The position numbers were made by a program, and so were the translations under genes. A DNA stretch of 64,000 nt from Edaphochlamys debaryana. Its lineage: Eukaryota > Chlorophyta > Chlorophyceae > Chlamydomonadales. The stretch spans positions 124,001 to 188,000 of the forward strand of contig JAEHOE010000015.1 in assembly GCA_016858145.1 (NCBI GenBank), read 5' to 3'. The notes beneath the pieces are model-generated. The model searched no databases. It saw only the letters and a program-made list of their open reading frames with translations, and was not told the DNA's origin. Positions 33,271 through 46,000 of this stretch are shown one piece after another (positions within the stretch are counted from its first letter, which is position 1; each line of letters starts with the position of its first letter).

Positions 33271-36200
33271 ATGTGGAGGCTTCAGGCGCTGCTGGTGCTG
33301 GCCGTCTGCGTGGCAGGGCTCGGGTCGACGGCTGGTAAGCGGATGGAGGATTGCGGGAGCCCTTACCAAGCCGACCTGTGTTGCACTGAGCCCCTGTTGC
33401 GCCTCAGCAGCACATCCTGGCAGTATGCAGCACGACCACAACTCATCCCCACCGCAGGCTCGCCCGACGCCAACGCGTTGCTCCGCCGGGCCCTGCACGT
33501 TGAGCCCAACTCCCACCTGCAGCAGCTAGCTCAGGTGCGGGCTGGGCCGTGCAGGGCACAACTTGACTAGACCTTGATGGAAGGGAGATGAGGGACCCAA
33601 CAGGGACTAGCCGTGTCTCTGGGAGTCCTCCCGCCCCCACCTCTGGCACCCTCCCCCAGATCAGTGATACCGATGGCTCCCTGGCTCGCACCTACCTCTC
33701 CCCCGCGCACCGCCGGGCCGCGGAACAGGTACGACACCCGTGCACGCCCTTAGCCCGCACTTTCCGACCGCCTTATCCCCCTACCTTCCCACCCGGCACC
33801 CGCTACTACCGCATCCAACCCTGGGATAGTACCCATGCCCGCCCCCACCCACCCCACCCCCAAGCCCCCATCCCCCCCTTCCCCTCCCCCTTTCCCCCCA
33901 CCCCACCTCCGTCCTTCCCCCGACCCAGATCAAGTCCTGGATGGAGGACGCGGGCATGGCCGCCCACGTGGACGCCGTGGGCAACGTGCACGGCACCATC
34001 GCCTCCGCGGCCCCGGGGGCGCGGGCGGTGCTCATGGGCTCCCACTACGACACGGTCCTGGACGGGGGCGCGTGAGTGGCAGAGGGGGTCAAGGGGAAAG
34101 GGAGGGGGGGAAGGGGTACCTCTGGGGCGCGTGGGTGGCGGCGGGTGTGCGTGGCTGTGGGGGGGGGCGCAGGAAGGCAAGGAAGGAGGGAAGGGAAAGG
34201 CTGGGAAAGGATTGCAAATTGACATCAGGACCTTTTTAGCCCTGATCACTGCGCAACGGCCCATGCAACACCCGCCGCTCCTTAACCCACCAAACCCCGC
34301 CCCACCCCAGCTACGACGGCGCGCTGGGCATCCTGGTGGCCATCGCCGCAGTGAAGGGGGCGCTGCTGCGAGCGCTGGCGGGGGGGGCGGGCGGGGGCCT
34401 GGCCGCCCTGGGGCCGCAACCCGACGAGGAGGTGCGTGGTGGTGGGGGGGGGGGGGGCGGAGGGGGCGTCCAAGCGAGGGGCAGCGGGGGCCCAACAAAG
34501 GTCAAGACGTGGAAACCGGAGAGCGAGAGAAGGTGTGGCCGCAGCCAATGAGGGGTTGTTGTCAGCAGGCAAGCTGGGGCTGGCTCCGGCTCCAGGCCCT
34601 GCATCGCCGGTCCTGCTTCTGTCATTGCCAGCGCCCCCGGCCCCTGCCCCGCTCCCACCTCCACCCTCATCCAATACCGCAACCCCGCTCCCCCCCGCCC
34701 CAGGCTGGCGACGTGTCCATCCCTCCCGCCCTGGCCGCCTCCCTGCTGACCCGCGGGTCCCTGCACGTGGTGGCGTTCGCGGACGAGGAGGGCGTGCGCT
34801 TCGGGTCCACGTTCCTGGGCAGCAGGGCCGTGGTGGGTTGGGGGTGGGAGGGCGGGTGGAAGCGGTGTGTGCTGACCGTGCATGGAAGTGTGTGCGTGGG
34901 AGGGGTAGGTTTAGGCAGGGGTTGGAAGAGGGAGGTGGAAAGGTGCAGATGTTGGAAGCTTTGGTGGGCAGGCCGGGAACGGCGACAGGGACCCGGCGGG
35001 GCTCCCTGCTAGGGGCGCCAACCGTCCGCGGATGTTCCCCGCCCCACCTTCCGTGCCCTTCTCCTCAAATCCCCCGTACGGCTGTGCCCCCCAGGCCGGC
35101 ACCCTGCTGTCGTACCACATGCTCGGATCCAAGGACACGCGCACTGGGGCCACCCTGGAGGAGGTGGGGTGGGGCATGAGGGGGGGAGGGGAAAGGGCAG
35201 AGAGAGGGGAGGATATGCGGGCCTGTGAAGAAGCCGCATGACTCCGTCGCCAGCAAGCCCGCACGATTTTACCCCGCTTCCACCCGCTCAGGTGCTCCGC
35301 GAGGAGAACGGCGTGGCCGACCCCCCCTCGGCGGTGGCGGCTCTGGCGCTGGACCCCACCACCGTGTCGGAGTACGTCGAGGTTCACATCGAGCAGGTGC
35401 GTGCTGGCCTTGTACTTGTATTTGCTTGTATTACCTGCCTATCTACCTAAAAATTGTATCTACCTGCACGTTGTGCACGACCTATGCCGATCATGGACGT
35501 GTGCAAAGGTTCATATGTCCATGATCTGGATAGGTCGTTCGCATCGTGCAGGTGGGCGCAAGTGTGTAGGGCAGCCAAGTAGCAGGAGGTGGTTGGTTGT
35601 GGCCTTACGATGTGCCATGAAGCTAGGCATGGGTCCTTGAGAGCGGCCGTTGCTGCGGACGATGCCACTGTCAGGCTCCGTCGGGTCGTCAAGCGGCGAG
35701 CCGCACTTCACAGCGCTGTTTCCCGCAGCCGCCCCACTCCACCCCACCCTGACCCCTGCCCTGTGCACTCGCCTGCATTGCACTTGTGCCTTATACCATT
35801 TTGCTTTAACCACTTTTGCTTTGCACCCTGCCCCTACCCTGGCAGGGCCCGGTGCTCGAGGCGCGCGCGCTGCCCCTGGGGGTGGTGTCGGGCATTGCGG
35901 GGCAGACGCGGCTGCTGGTGCACGTCAACGGAACGCAGGTGCGCGGGAGGGTAGGGCGGTGCCGGGCGGTGCTTGGCGGGGCTGCCGCTGTGACTGTGTA
36001 CGCCAGCTTCTCGCTTCCCTCCTCACTCCCTTTCCTCCCTTCCGCGACCCCCAGGGCCACGCCGGCACCGTGCCCATGGCGGGGCGGCGCGACGCGCTGG
36101 CCGCCGCCGCCGCTCTGGTGTACACCCTGGAGTGGCTGTGCTCCCGCAGCCCCGACAACGGGGGGGCGCCCGAGGTGGGGCAGGGGGCTGGGGCTGGGGT

Positions 36201-37744
36201 GGGGTCGGGGGCCAGGCGGGGTGCGGAAGGACAGGGGAGAGCAGAGAGGGAGACTGGGTAGACGCCCTACCGAAGGGATAGGCGTGCACGCTGCCCTTCA
36301 CATACGACCCCCAACACCGGACCCACACCGCCCCCCCCAAAACCCCCCAAACCCCTGCATTACCCACCCCCTACGCCCCCCAACCCCTGCAGGAGGACAA
36401 CCTGGTCTGCACCGTGGGCGACCTGCGCGTGTGGCCGGGCGCCTCCAACGTCATCGCGGGCTACACGCGGCTGTCGGTGGACATTCGCTCTAAGACGGAC
36501 GACGTGCGGGAGCGGGTGGTGGAGGAGGTCGTGGCGGCGGTGACGGCCGAGTGCGAGCGGCGGGGGGTGGCGTGCGAGGTGCGGAAGGGCCTCGGAAGGG
36601 GCTGTCAGGGGGCGTGGGTGGCTGGCGTGCACCTACCCGTCCTACTCTTGCCTCTCGAAACCCCTCTCCCCCGTCCCCCTTTCCACCACCAGCCCACCGC
36701 TTATCCCCCACCCCCCAAACTCATCTTCGGCCCCGTCCCGCCAGCGCGTCACCATCCACCCCGACCCCAAACCCCTGACCTCCGTCCCCCGTCCCCCAAA
36801 CCCCAACCCCAGGTGGAGCGCAAGCACGACGCCGCCGCGGTGCTGTGCGACCAGGGCGTCATGGCGGGGCTGCAGGCGGCGGCAAAGGAGGCGGAGGTGG
36901 GGGCGGGAGGGTGGGGGGGCTGCCTCCCTGCTGCCGCTGTGTAGCTCCCGCTCCCCATCACACCCCCTCGACACCCTCCTCGCACCCTTCCCACCACCAC
37001 CACCGCACACCCGAACACACATGCCGCCTCTCCCTCCCCCTCCTCCCATGCCCCCCTCCTCTCAGGCCCTGGTGGGTCAGGTGCTGACTAAGGAGGAGCT
37101 GGCAGCCGCGGGCCCCCTGGAGCAGGGGCTGCGGCAGACGCCGGTGCTGGTCAGCGGTGCGGGGCACGACGCAATGGCCATCGCGGAGGCAGTGCCCAAG
37201 GTGGGCGTCGACTGTCGAGGGGGGTTGCGTTCGTTTCCGGGTCAGGTCTAAGGTTTTAGGGACCGGGGGGCCATGGTGGGCGCACCGTGCGCAATGTGGG
37301 ACATGGAAGCTGTGATGGGGAGGCCCTGCGAGCATCGCAAAGCAGGTGGCCAAGGGTGGGGGTTAGGTGGGGGTCCGGCCGGGGCAAACGGCGGCCTGTG
37401 CGGGCGGGTCTGGGTTTAGGTGGCGCTGGCATCGCTTGCCTGATCACGCTTGACTCTACTTGTGCTTGGCTTGTACCCTGGCTTACCCGTTGAGGCAGCC
37501 CTGGCTTACCCGTTGTTGCCTGAACACCTGTGCTTGCCTGATCACTCGCCTGGCTTTTCGAGTCCGTCACCCACCTCCAACCCAACAGATGGGCATGATG
37601 TTCGTGCGCTGCCGCGGCGGCGTGAGTCACTCCCCGCTGGAGCACGTGGAGCCGTACGACGTTACGGCATCTACGGCGGCGCTGGCGTCGTACCTGCAGG
37701 AGCGGGCGGTTGGCAGCACGGGTGCGGTCCACGACGAGCTGTGA
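33271..37744 (+). CDS. AAH: Allantoate amidohydrolase (M20 family)
   Basis: Hydrolyses allantoate to ureidoglycine (or the ureidoglycolate route), with CO2 and ammonia release, in purine catabolism. Fourteen exons give about 516 residues, like plant AAH. Residues 1-22 (MWRLQALLVLAVCVAGLGST) are a signal peptide, matching the ER location of plant AAH. M20 metal-site motifs: GSHYDTV near 106, YDGALGILVA near 120, ADEEGVRF near 184, and EYVEVHIEQGPVLE near 251. The dimerisation part has GHAGTVPMAGRRDA near 291, LVCTVGDLRVWPGASNVI, and IERKHD-type VERKHDAAAVLCDQ. The C-terminus has VLVSGAGHDAMAIAE and MMFVRCRGGVSHSPLEHVEP, with the last metal His. All ligands are present. A poly-Gly stretch near 145 is an insertion. 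Ureidoglycolate amidohydrolase is the nearest alternative; the RCRGGVSHSP block fits AAH better. Confidence 0.92.
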
Positions 37745-39858
37745 GGGGCTTGCGGGGCATGCTGAGAGTAGAAAGGTTGCGGGAGGTTCAGGTCAGGGGG
37801 GGCGAAAGGGATGGGGATTGGGGAGACGAGGGCGCCTGAGGTGATCTGGTGAAGGTTCTAGGCATGCAGAAGGGCAGACAGATGAGTTTGAAGCTGTCAT
37901 CTAGCAGCGGCGACTGGGGGCTGCGTATACACTGGCAGGGATGGTATTGTGAGGAAGTGTTCATGCTCGATGACTTGCGAAGGTGGGTTCGTGACGGTGA
38001 GGGCCTTCGGGCAAACGGTGAAGGGCAGCACGCCAGCCTCGCTAGGGCGAGGCTAGGAGCGGAGTTGCGGCAACGCAGGAATGGGCGTGCATATGGTGAG
38101 CTGTGGCGATGCAGGTGGGCCGTGGTCCGGGGATCAGGCCACGCGAAAGGCTGCAGGGGTGCGCGTCTGAGGCAGGATTCGGACCGGGAAGCGTGCGGGC
38201 TGAGCTCGAAGAGAGCGGTAAGGCAGGGGAGGTCAACTGGTCAAGGAACAGGGCAAGCATGGCCACCAGTCATGCACGGGGTGTACGGCCCGGGGGGGGG
38301 GGGGGGTTCTGTGCTCGCAGGGGCCGTGCAGCGTAGTCCGGACGACGACGAAGGGGGATGCAGCTGAACGCAACTCGGCTGTGCGCAACGCGACAGAAAG
38401 AGGGAGAGGCAGAGCGACAGGCAGGAGCAGGCGGCCGCACGGGTGATCCTAAGGGCCGCACCACGCAACGCATTCAGACTCGTCACTTATCTTTCCTATG
38501 CCATCTTGTGGTGCCGAGGCCCCCAGCATGTGCGTGCAGGCGTCCGCGGATCCCAGAACGTGGCGCAAGCTCACCTGCGAAGCGGATGGAAAGCGCCACG
38601 TGAGCCGCTAGGACGCCGAAAGCCGCATAGTGCAGTGCAGTGTGTGAAGGTGCGAGCTGGGGGAAAGAAGCAGGGCGCGTGCTGGCGGCAGTGTAGGTGG
38701 GTCGACCGTACGGCAGGCTGGCGGAGCTGCGTCTACGAACGCTCTAGGTAGACCCAAGAACCCGGCGTGCAACTAAGTGCTACTCGGCACCAAGATGGCG
38801 TTGTGGGAACGCGCAAAATTTTGGGAGCCTAAGGGCTGGTGCCCGAGTGAGAGGGATACGTGGGCGAAGACAGGGACGGCGTTGGCGAGGAGGATGCTGC
38901 TCGGCCCGGGGGGGGGGAAGTGCAGGGCACTGTGGTCAGGTCCGTTTGCAGGGCACGGGGGGGTTGGCTTGCCCCAGACTCCGCTCGGAGAGCGGAGCAG
39001 GGGATACGCCTATGCGGTCACGTCGCAGGGCGCACTGTTGGTGAATCGCCCTCGCAGCCAGAGAGTGCCCCAACGAAGAAGCAGAGTGCCGTCCAAAGCA
39101 GGACGCAGGGGCCACGGGAAGCCCTGGCGAGGGACGCGGGCGACCCGTTTGCGGACTTCCGACGCGTTTGCGGTGTTCTCCCGAGGCACGCTAGCGCGCC
39201 TGCGACTAGCCGCGCGTGCCAAGCATGCTGCATTAGGCGTGTCGCCTACATGATGCGCCTCGTCGCGTGTTGCAGCTCGACGGGGTGCACGTGCCGTGCC
39301 GCAGCCACGCGGCCACGCGGCCACGCGGCCTCCCTCCCCCCGCAGCCCCCTGCGCCGCCTGCAACCCACCGGCGACCCACCGGCCATGCACACGCAACCC
39401 AAGTCCCACTCCCAAAAAAGGGGGGGGCAAGCCTGGACTGCTGCGCAGCTCAGTGGTTGAGTAATGCAGGTGAGAGACTATCGAGGAAGCCCGGGAGGTG
39501 CCCAGAGGCGTGGACCGGCGGTGCAGGGCTTACAGTAAGCTAGCAAAGTGCAATGCAGCGCAGTGCACGATGGCACGCTTGGCTCCAGGCCCTTGCAGGG
39601 TGGCCGTGCCTCGCGGGCAGGTGATGCCTGATTACGGGTCCGGATTTCAGGTGTAAGGAGAGTCCCAGACCCCAGCCATCCACTCTCCACGGGTGTCGCT
39701 ACGGCTCGTCACGGGTGTGAAGTGGGTTGACTGGCTGAAAGCTGAAAGGGTTTGCCGGCGCCGTGAGGCGCGAGGGGTTGGTTGCCCGCGGGACATGGCG
39801 GGTACTCGACACCTATGGACCGACAGCTTCCGTTCAGCGCCTTACCCGCCAAGCCCAG
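37745..39858. other. Intergenic, 2.1 kb
   Basis: No exon with family resemblance on either strand. It contains a 15-G run at about 38292-38306 and a few short repeats. A TGTAA at 39652 is about 1.9 kb from the AAH stop, too far to assign. A tRNA-like A-box string near 39450 was rejected. It must include the AAH 3' UTR. Confidence 0.5.
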
Positions 39859-39866
39859 TATATATA
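39859..39866 (+). promoter_or_regulatory. TATA box of the extracellular membrane-protein gene
   Basis: TATATATA lies in an AT-rich patch 152 bp before ATG 40018. It is the clearest TATA element in the window and is correctly placed for the downstream gene. Confidence 0.6.
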
Positions 39867-40017
39867 CAACACAATATCACAACTTCACTGACTTGAGTCG
39901 GCCCCAGCGTGTTTGTGTAGCTCGCAGACGAGCTGGGATGCCGCAGACCAAATTTCGCGCTTGCGGGAGAAGTAGAGCGTGTACAGCGTTCTAGGCCGGC
40001 CAGTCAAGCCGCAGTGG

Positions 40018-43000
40018 ATGCGAATTCCCGCGGCGTACGTGCTGACAGTGCTTCTGTGCACGCTGCTCTGGCATGGACTTCGCGCGCAAACCGTGGGCGT
40101 GCCGCTAACCCCTCGGGAGTTTAAGGCGCTATGTAACACGAGCGATACATACTTGGACTGCAACCTCAGGTGTGCGTGTGCTGCGGTGTTCACACCAGCG
40201 AGAGCTTCCGTGCGCTTCTGTCTTCATTAGCTGAGAGGAGATGGCAGAGGCGATACCAATGATGTATGGGTGCTTGGAGGTGCAAGAACAGCAACGACCT
40301 GCACGCCCGACTTCCCAGCAACCGCGCCCCCGCCCCCGCCCCCGCTTGGTGCCCGCAGCTCAAGCGCTATCCTTGCCCCAGCGAGCCCCTCCCTCAACCT
40401 TCCTCTATCGGGCTCAACCCGACTGTTGGGTAGCCCTGGGTCGGCATGGCCTGCAGCCTCTGGCCATGCCGGCCCATCAACACAGTGGCCCGCGCTGGAC
40501 CTGTCTGGAAACGGGGGCCAGGGAGAGCCATTCTTCCTCCTTCAGCCAGGCAAGTCGAGCATACGTAGCCGAGCAGGGGCGCCCTCAACTTGAAGTGCCA
40601 CCCAAGTGAAAGTGCGAGGGCTTGCGCCGCTAGGACCATCGCAGGGCCGCCATCCTCCGATGCCCAATGCCTACTGCTTTCGAGCCATGTGCCCGCCTTT
40701 GCGTCCGCAGGCGCCACACTAGCGTTGACGGGCCTCTCGCTACACTCCATCGGGCCCTATCCGGACTCGGCCCTGGGCGACAAGCTGAGTGCTGAGGCGC
40801 TCCTGACAGCCCTGCTCCTGCCACGGGGCTTGGCGGGCGACGAGGCATTGCTGCGGAAGGCGGGGGTCGTGGAGGCAGCTCTTGGGGCATCCGCGGAGGC
40901 TAGTGCCAAGCTTCTGGCGCCAGCGACCGGCGGGGGCGATGCTGGTACGGCACTGTCGTACGCGGTGTCGTACGCCAATGTGTCGCTCTACCTGCCCGAC
41001 TGCGCGCTGCTGGGGCGGCTTAGGGCGGCGCTGTGCAAGTGGATGCCCACACGCGCCGTGCAGGTGGGGTGGGGTGGGGCGAGCTGGAGTGGGGTCAGGG
41101 TTCGGTTGAAGTCTTCAAGCTGCTGTGCCCCAAGCGTCGAGTAAGCATGTATCAGCGCTCTGACTAGTAACTGCAACCAGGGACGCTCCGCTAGGAACCC
41201 TCCACCTGCGCCCCATCCACACAATTCTCGAACCCGCTCGCCCCCGCCCCTGTCCTCCACACCCTGTGCCCCAGGTGGTCCCGTCCACCACCCACATCCG
41301 CTCCTGGTCCGTCCCGGGCCTGGTCTCCGCATCCGACCTCTTCCTCACCTGCGTCCCTCCCGCCACGTCCGAGGGCCTGGGCGTGAGCGCAGCCCGCTAT
41401 GCCATGATGCGGCCCGGGCCCCAGGCAGTCGTAGCCAGCGGTGCGAATAGCTGCGGCGGGTCCGTCATGAACTCAGCGGAACTGGACCTCTTGCTGCGGA
41501 CTCTGGATGCGGAGCCGCCAGGGCCGGATGGGGTCTTCGTGGCTCTGTTTGGGCGGGGAGGCGAGGAGGCGGGGCCGGCGGGGGCCGGCCCGGTGGTGGA
41601 CATGGGGTCGAGGCCCAGCTTGGCCCCCATACCCTTGCGGCGGGCGGTCCAGCTGCAAGGTGCGAGGGGTGGGGGTTGCTGGGCGCTGGGGCACAGGTGT
41701 GTGGTGGCATACTTGAGGCGCGTGTGTAGAGTGCGTGGTGTGGAGTTGCCTGGGGGCCAGACCCGGACCCGGAGTTTGCACTCTCTGCCGAACAGCCGGC
41801 ACTCACCGGCCCAGCCACCTCACCCCATCCCACGCAGGCCCGGGCGAGCTGCGCCTGGGCGGCCTGCCGCTTCCCTTCCTCCTCATCCGCCCCGACCCGG
41901 AGTCCCCTGCCTCAGTGGGCTCCTGGGGCGGACTGGTGGACGTGTCCCTTCGGGTCCGGGGCCTGGTCCTCAGCGGCCTGGCGCCGGGCGGCGGGGCGCT
42001 GGGAGACATGGGCTTCCTCACCGCCCTGGGCTGGGGCCTGGGCATTGACGAGTAGGCGGGGTATAGGGAGGCAAGGGCGGGGCAGGGGGGGCAGCAGGGG
42101 CCAGGGGCGGTGGTGCACGGGCCGTCTGGTGCAGTAGCCGGAGAGGGGGCGTGGGGCAACAGCCAGGCCATGGGTGCTGCGCGGGGCAGATGGGGACGGG
42201 TACAGGGCACGAGCGAGTGAGCATGTGCACATCCCCTTGCGAAGGCTGCGTGCACATCGAAGTACCGCTAGGCTCTGCACCGCGCCAGCTGCCCCCCCGC
42301 CCAACCCGCCTCCGCCCCTGGGCCCTCCCCGCACTCCACAGAGACGCGCTGTCCGCGCACCTCCGGGCGGTCGGCGCCCCCCCGCTGGTGGTGCTGGCGG
42401 GGTGCAGCCTGCGGCTCCCGCCCGAGGAGGTGGCGTTCTGGCGCACGGCCCTGGGCCGCATGCGCACGATGGACGGGCCGCTGGGGGCGTGGGCCAGCAA
42501 GGCCATGGACACGCAGGTGGGGAGGGGAGCCGGGAGCGGGGTCTAAGAATGGGGCTGGGTAGGGTTCAGTGCAGGTGGAGGAGGGCATGGGCGGGCTGGC
42601 ACTGCTGATTCAAGCTATGCGGTAAGGGCTGGAAGGGCAAGCGAGCGCAGGGCTTCCAGGAGCATGCTGCGACTGTCCGTGCATCCCTTTTCCCAGACGC
42701 GCCGCCCTTTACCTCCCACCCCTGACAATCATGCGCCCCTGCATCTCTACCGTACACCAGAGCCTGGAGCCGCTGGCTGACGGCGGCCCCATGTCTGACA
42801 CCTGGCTCAGCCGCCTGGCCTACCCGCCCAGCGACGATGGCCGGGTTGCGCCCGCCATCGTGCTGACTAACGTAACGCTCACGGCCTCGGCGCCGCCAGC
42901 TCCTACCCGGGGAATGGCCGACGAGGGCTGGCTCATGGGACTGGATGCTGCGCCCCACGTGCTTATGAGCATGGGGTGGCAGGGGGGTGGCGGCGCGGCG

Positions 43001-46000
43001 GGCAGCGGCAGCGGCAGCGGCGCGGCGGAGGCCAGGGACTGGTGGCGGGCGGTGCCGCTGGGAGGCATCACGCGGATGTCGGTGGGTGGCGGGGGTGTCT
43101 TGGGGTTGGAGTGGGGTGTGGGAATGTGGTGTGCCGGGGCTGGCCTCTGGGTAGAGGAAGAGTCGCGATAATGATTGGAGCTGGGCGATCAGCGCGTGCT
43201 GCACATTCAGCTCCCTCCTCTCAAGCAACTGGTTGCTTCCAGGTTCAGACCTTGGCTGTCAGCTGCTACCGTCACTTACCCTCCCATCTCCCAATCATTC
43301 TCCCTGTACCTCTACTACGCAGGGCATCGTGGACCCAGCCACATGGGACTCCGTGATAGGGCTGGGGGGCAAGCGCCTCGCGCCGCCGCCCGCAGCGCCC
43401 TCGCCGCCCCCTGGCAGCCGCACCATCACTGACCCCAGCAGCACCGACGGGGGGGCCGGCGGCAGCTCCCTCCCCGTGCGTGTACGGGGGCAAGTGCAGC
43501 TGCGCTTGGGGGCGGGGGCGGGCGGGCCCAAGCCCTCCCAGAGCCCTCCCGATGCCGCCTTCCCCGAAACGACCCCCGAGGGGCGCAGACCACAGCCGCC
43601 CTCAGTGCCAGAGGACCAGGGCGGCGGCCTCCGCCCAGCAACCCCGGCTGGGCCTGACCCGGCCCCGCCGCCGCCGCCAAGCTCACGTGGCACCGGCCTC
43701 GTCAAGGCCCAGCCGCCGCCCTCCAGCCCGGGTTCCATCCTCGATCCAACCGCCCCTGCCGCCGCTCCACCGCCTCCGCTGGGCCCGGCGCTGGGCCTGC
43801 CTGGGCCCGGCACGCCTGGGCCCATAGTCACTATGCGATCTATGGAGTCAGGCTCCGGGCGCAGGCGCCTCCGTCAGGCCGCCCATGCGAGCCGAAGGCG
43901 GCTGCTCGCAACTTCGGCGGCTTCGGGCCAAGGGCCCAGCAAGTACGACCCAACGACCCGCAACAGCCTTGTCGTACCAACCAACATCACTCTTTTGGGC
44001 CACCCGTGGGACGCGGCCGAGCTGGACATGGACCACGCCCTGGCCGCGATTGCGCTTACTAATGGCGCCTGCGTCGGGATACGAAGGGTCGCGCTGACTG
44101 TGCTCGCCACTGGACGAGCAGTCGTACTGGCGACCGGCGAGCCGGTGGTCGAGAGCCCGCCCGAAGAAGCCATGCCGCCTCCGTGGGAGGACCCGCCCAG
44201 TAACCAAGAGAGTCTCTTTGCGAAGCCCCCCCGGTCGTTTCGGCCACCTCGGCCCCCGCTGCCGCCTGACGCACCGCCGCCATACTGGGAGGCGCCGCCG
44301 CCAACAGAGCTGGAATCGCCGCCGCCAGATTGGGAGCCTCCAATGTGGCCCGACCTGCCGCCGCCGCCGCGGGCCGCCGCCAGGGCGCCGCCATCGCCGC
44401 CGCCGTCGAACAGGGCGGGCCGGCGGCGGCGGTTGGATGAGGAGCGTGCGGGGGAAGTGTCGGGACCGCCTGCAGATGACGTCATCTTGTCGGGGAACGG
44501 CGCCTTTGTGTGGGCTGGGAGATCGCTGAGCGCCGAACCCAGCCCAAGCCCGAGCCCGAAGCCAACAAACACGGGGTTCGTGCCGGGCGGGTTTGTTGGG
44601 CCGGGCCGGACGCCAAGCACCGAAACCAGCCCAAACCCGAGCCCCGAGCCAACAAACACGGGGTTCGTGCCGGGCGGGTTTGTTGGGCCGGGCCGGACGC
44701 CAAGCACCGAAACCAGCCCAAGCCCGAGCCCCGAGCCTACCAATACGGGGTTCGTGCCGGGCGGGTTTGTTGGGCCGGGCCGGACGCCAAGCCCCGAGCC
44801 CAGCCCCAGTCCGGGCAGGGACGCGAGCCCAAGCCCTAGCCTGACGAACCCGGGTTTTGTGCCAGGTGGAAATAATGGGCTGGCAGGGTCCGCACCCCCT
44901 CCATCGCCACCCATGACGGACTCGCCGGGGCCGTCCCGGACGCTGCCCGCCATAGCGCTCCTGGCCTTCGCATTCGACAGGTGGGCAGGGGCAGGGGGTG
45001 ATCTTTGACGAGGCCCCCGTGGTCGGGGGCACACGCAGGGCACTACTATCGGCCTTCTTCTCGGCGTCGCGAGTCCAGGCGTTGTACGCGCCTTTCTTGT
45101 TTCTTCCCCTGCTAGTCTTCCTTGCAAGCGCTGCGTGGTCTCTGCGACACCCCCTGCACCCTCCTCCTATCCTCTCGAAGCGTGCACGCGCCCTGTCCCC
45201 TGCCCCAACTCTACACGCCCACCCCACCTCACGCCTTCTGTCCGCCCCTCCTCCAGGCGCGCCGGCCCCCGCATCTTCCTTCGCGACGTGACCCTCGTGG
45301 TCCCAGACACGGAGGCCGCAGTGCTCCTGGCGCTTGCGCCCCACCTCCGCCGCGATGCTACCCCTGCGGAGCAGAGGGCCGCAAGGAAGGCCGCGCGCGA
45401 GGCGCTGAGCCGCGACGGCGCGGCGCAGTGGCTGCCGCCGGAGCACGTGAAGGAGCTGGTGGGGGTGCTGGTAGACACGCAGGTGCGGTGCGCGCGTGGT
45501 GTGGTGTGGGGTGGGGTGCAGGCGGGGATTGAGGACGGCGTCAAGGGGTGACGCTCTGACGCAAGGCGCGAGCGATATGACTAGGTTGTACGGCAGAGCA
45601 CAGAGCAACACGCAGGGAAGAAAAGAGTCGTGGGCTGCCAAGCGCGGTGTGTCATCGCCTCCTGAAACCCAGCGGAGGCCCCCCTCACACCAACGCGTTG
45701 ATCCTCCCGGCCCTTGTGCGCTTTGCAGTTTACGGTGGAGGACCGAATACTGAGGCTACCCCGCCTGCGGCTTCCGGGCGTTAAAGGAGTCAACATCACG
45801 GTTTTGGGGGAGGCGAACTACGGTAACCAGGGAGCGGGAGCGGCCAGGGACAGGAGCAGATACAGCAATTCACGGCAATCATGTGCTTCTTTGTATCAGC
45901 TTCACTGCGCACGTGTTAACAGTACTCTCCTTTCCGCCCCCGCAGCGGCTGGAGGCGCTACCAACGGCCTCTTCCGCTGGGTGCAGCCCCAGCCCCCGCT

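Noticed and set aside
39440..39480. GCTCAGTGGTTGAG, like a tRNA A box
   Set aside because: No matching B box, acceptor stem or T arm follows; probably chance or a remote tRNA-derived fragment.
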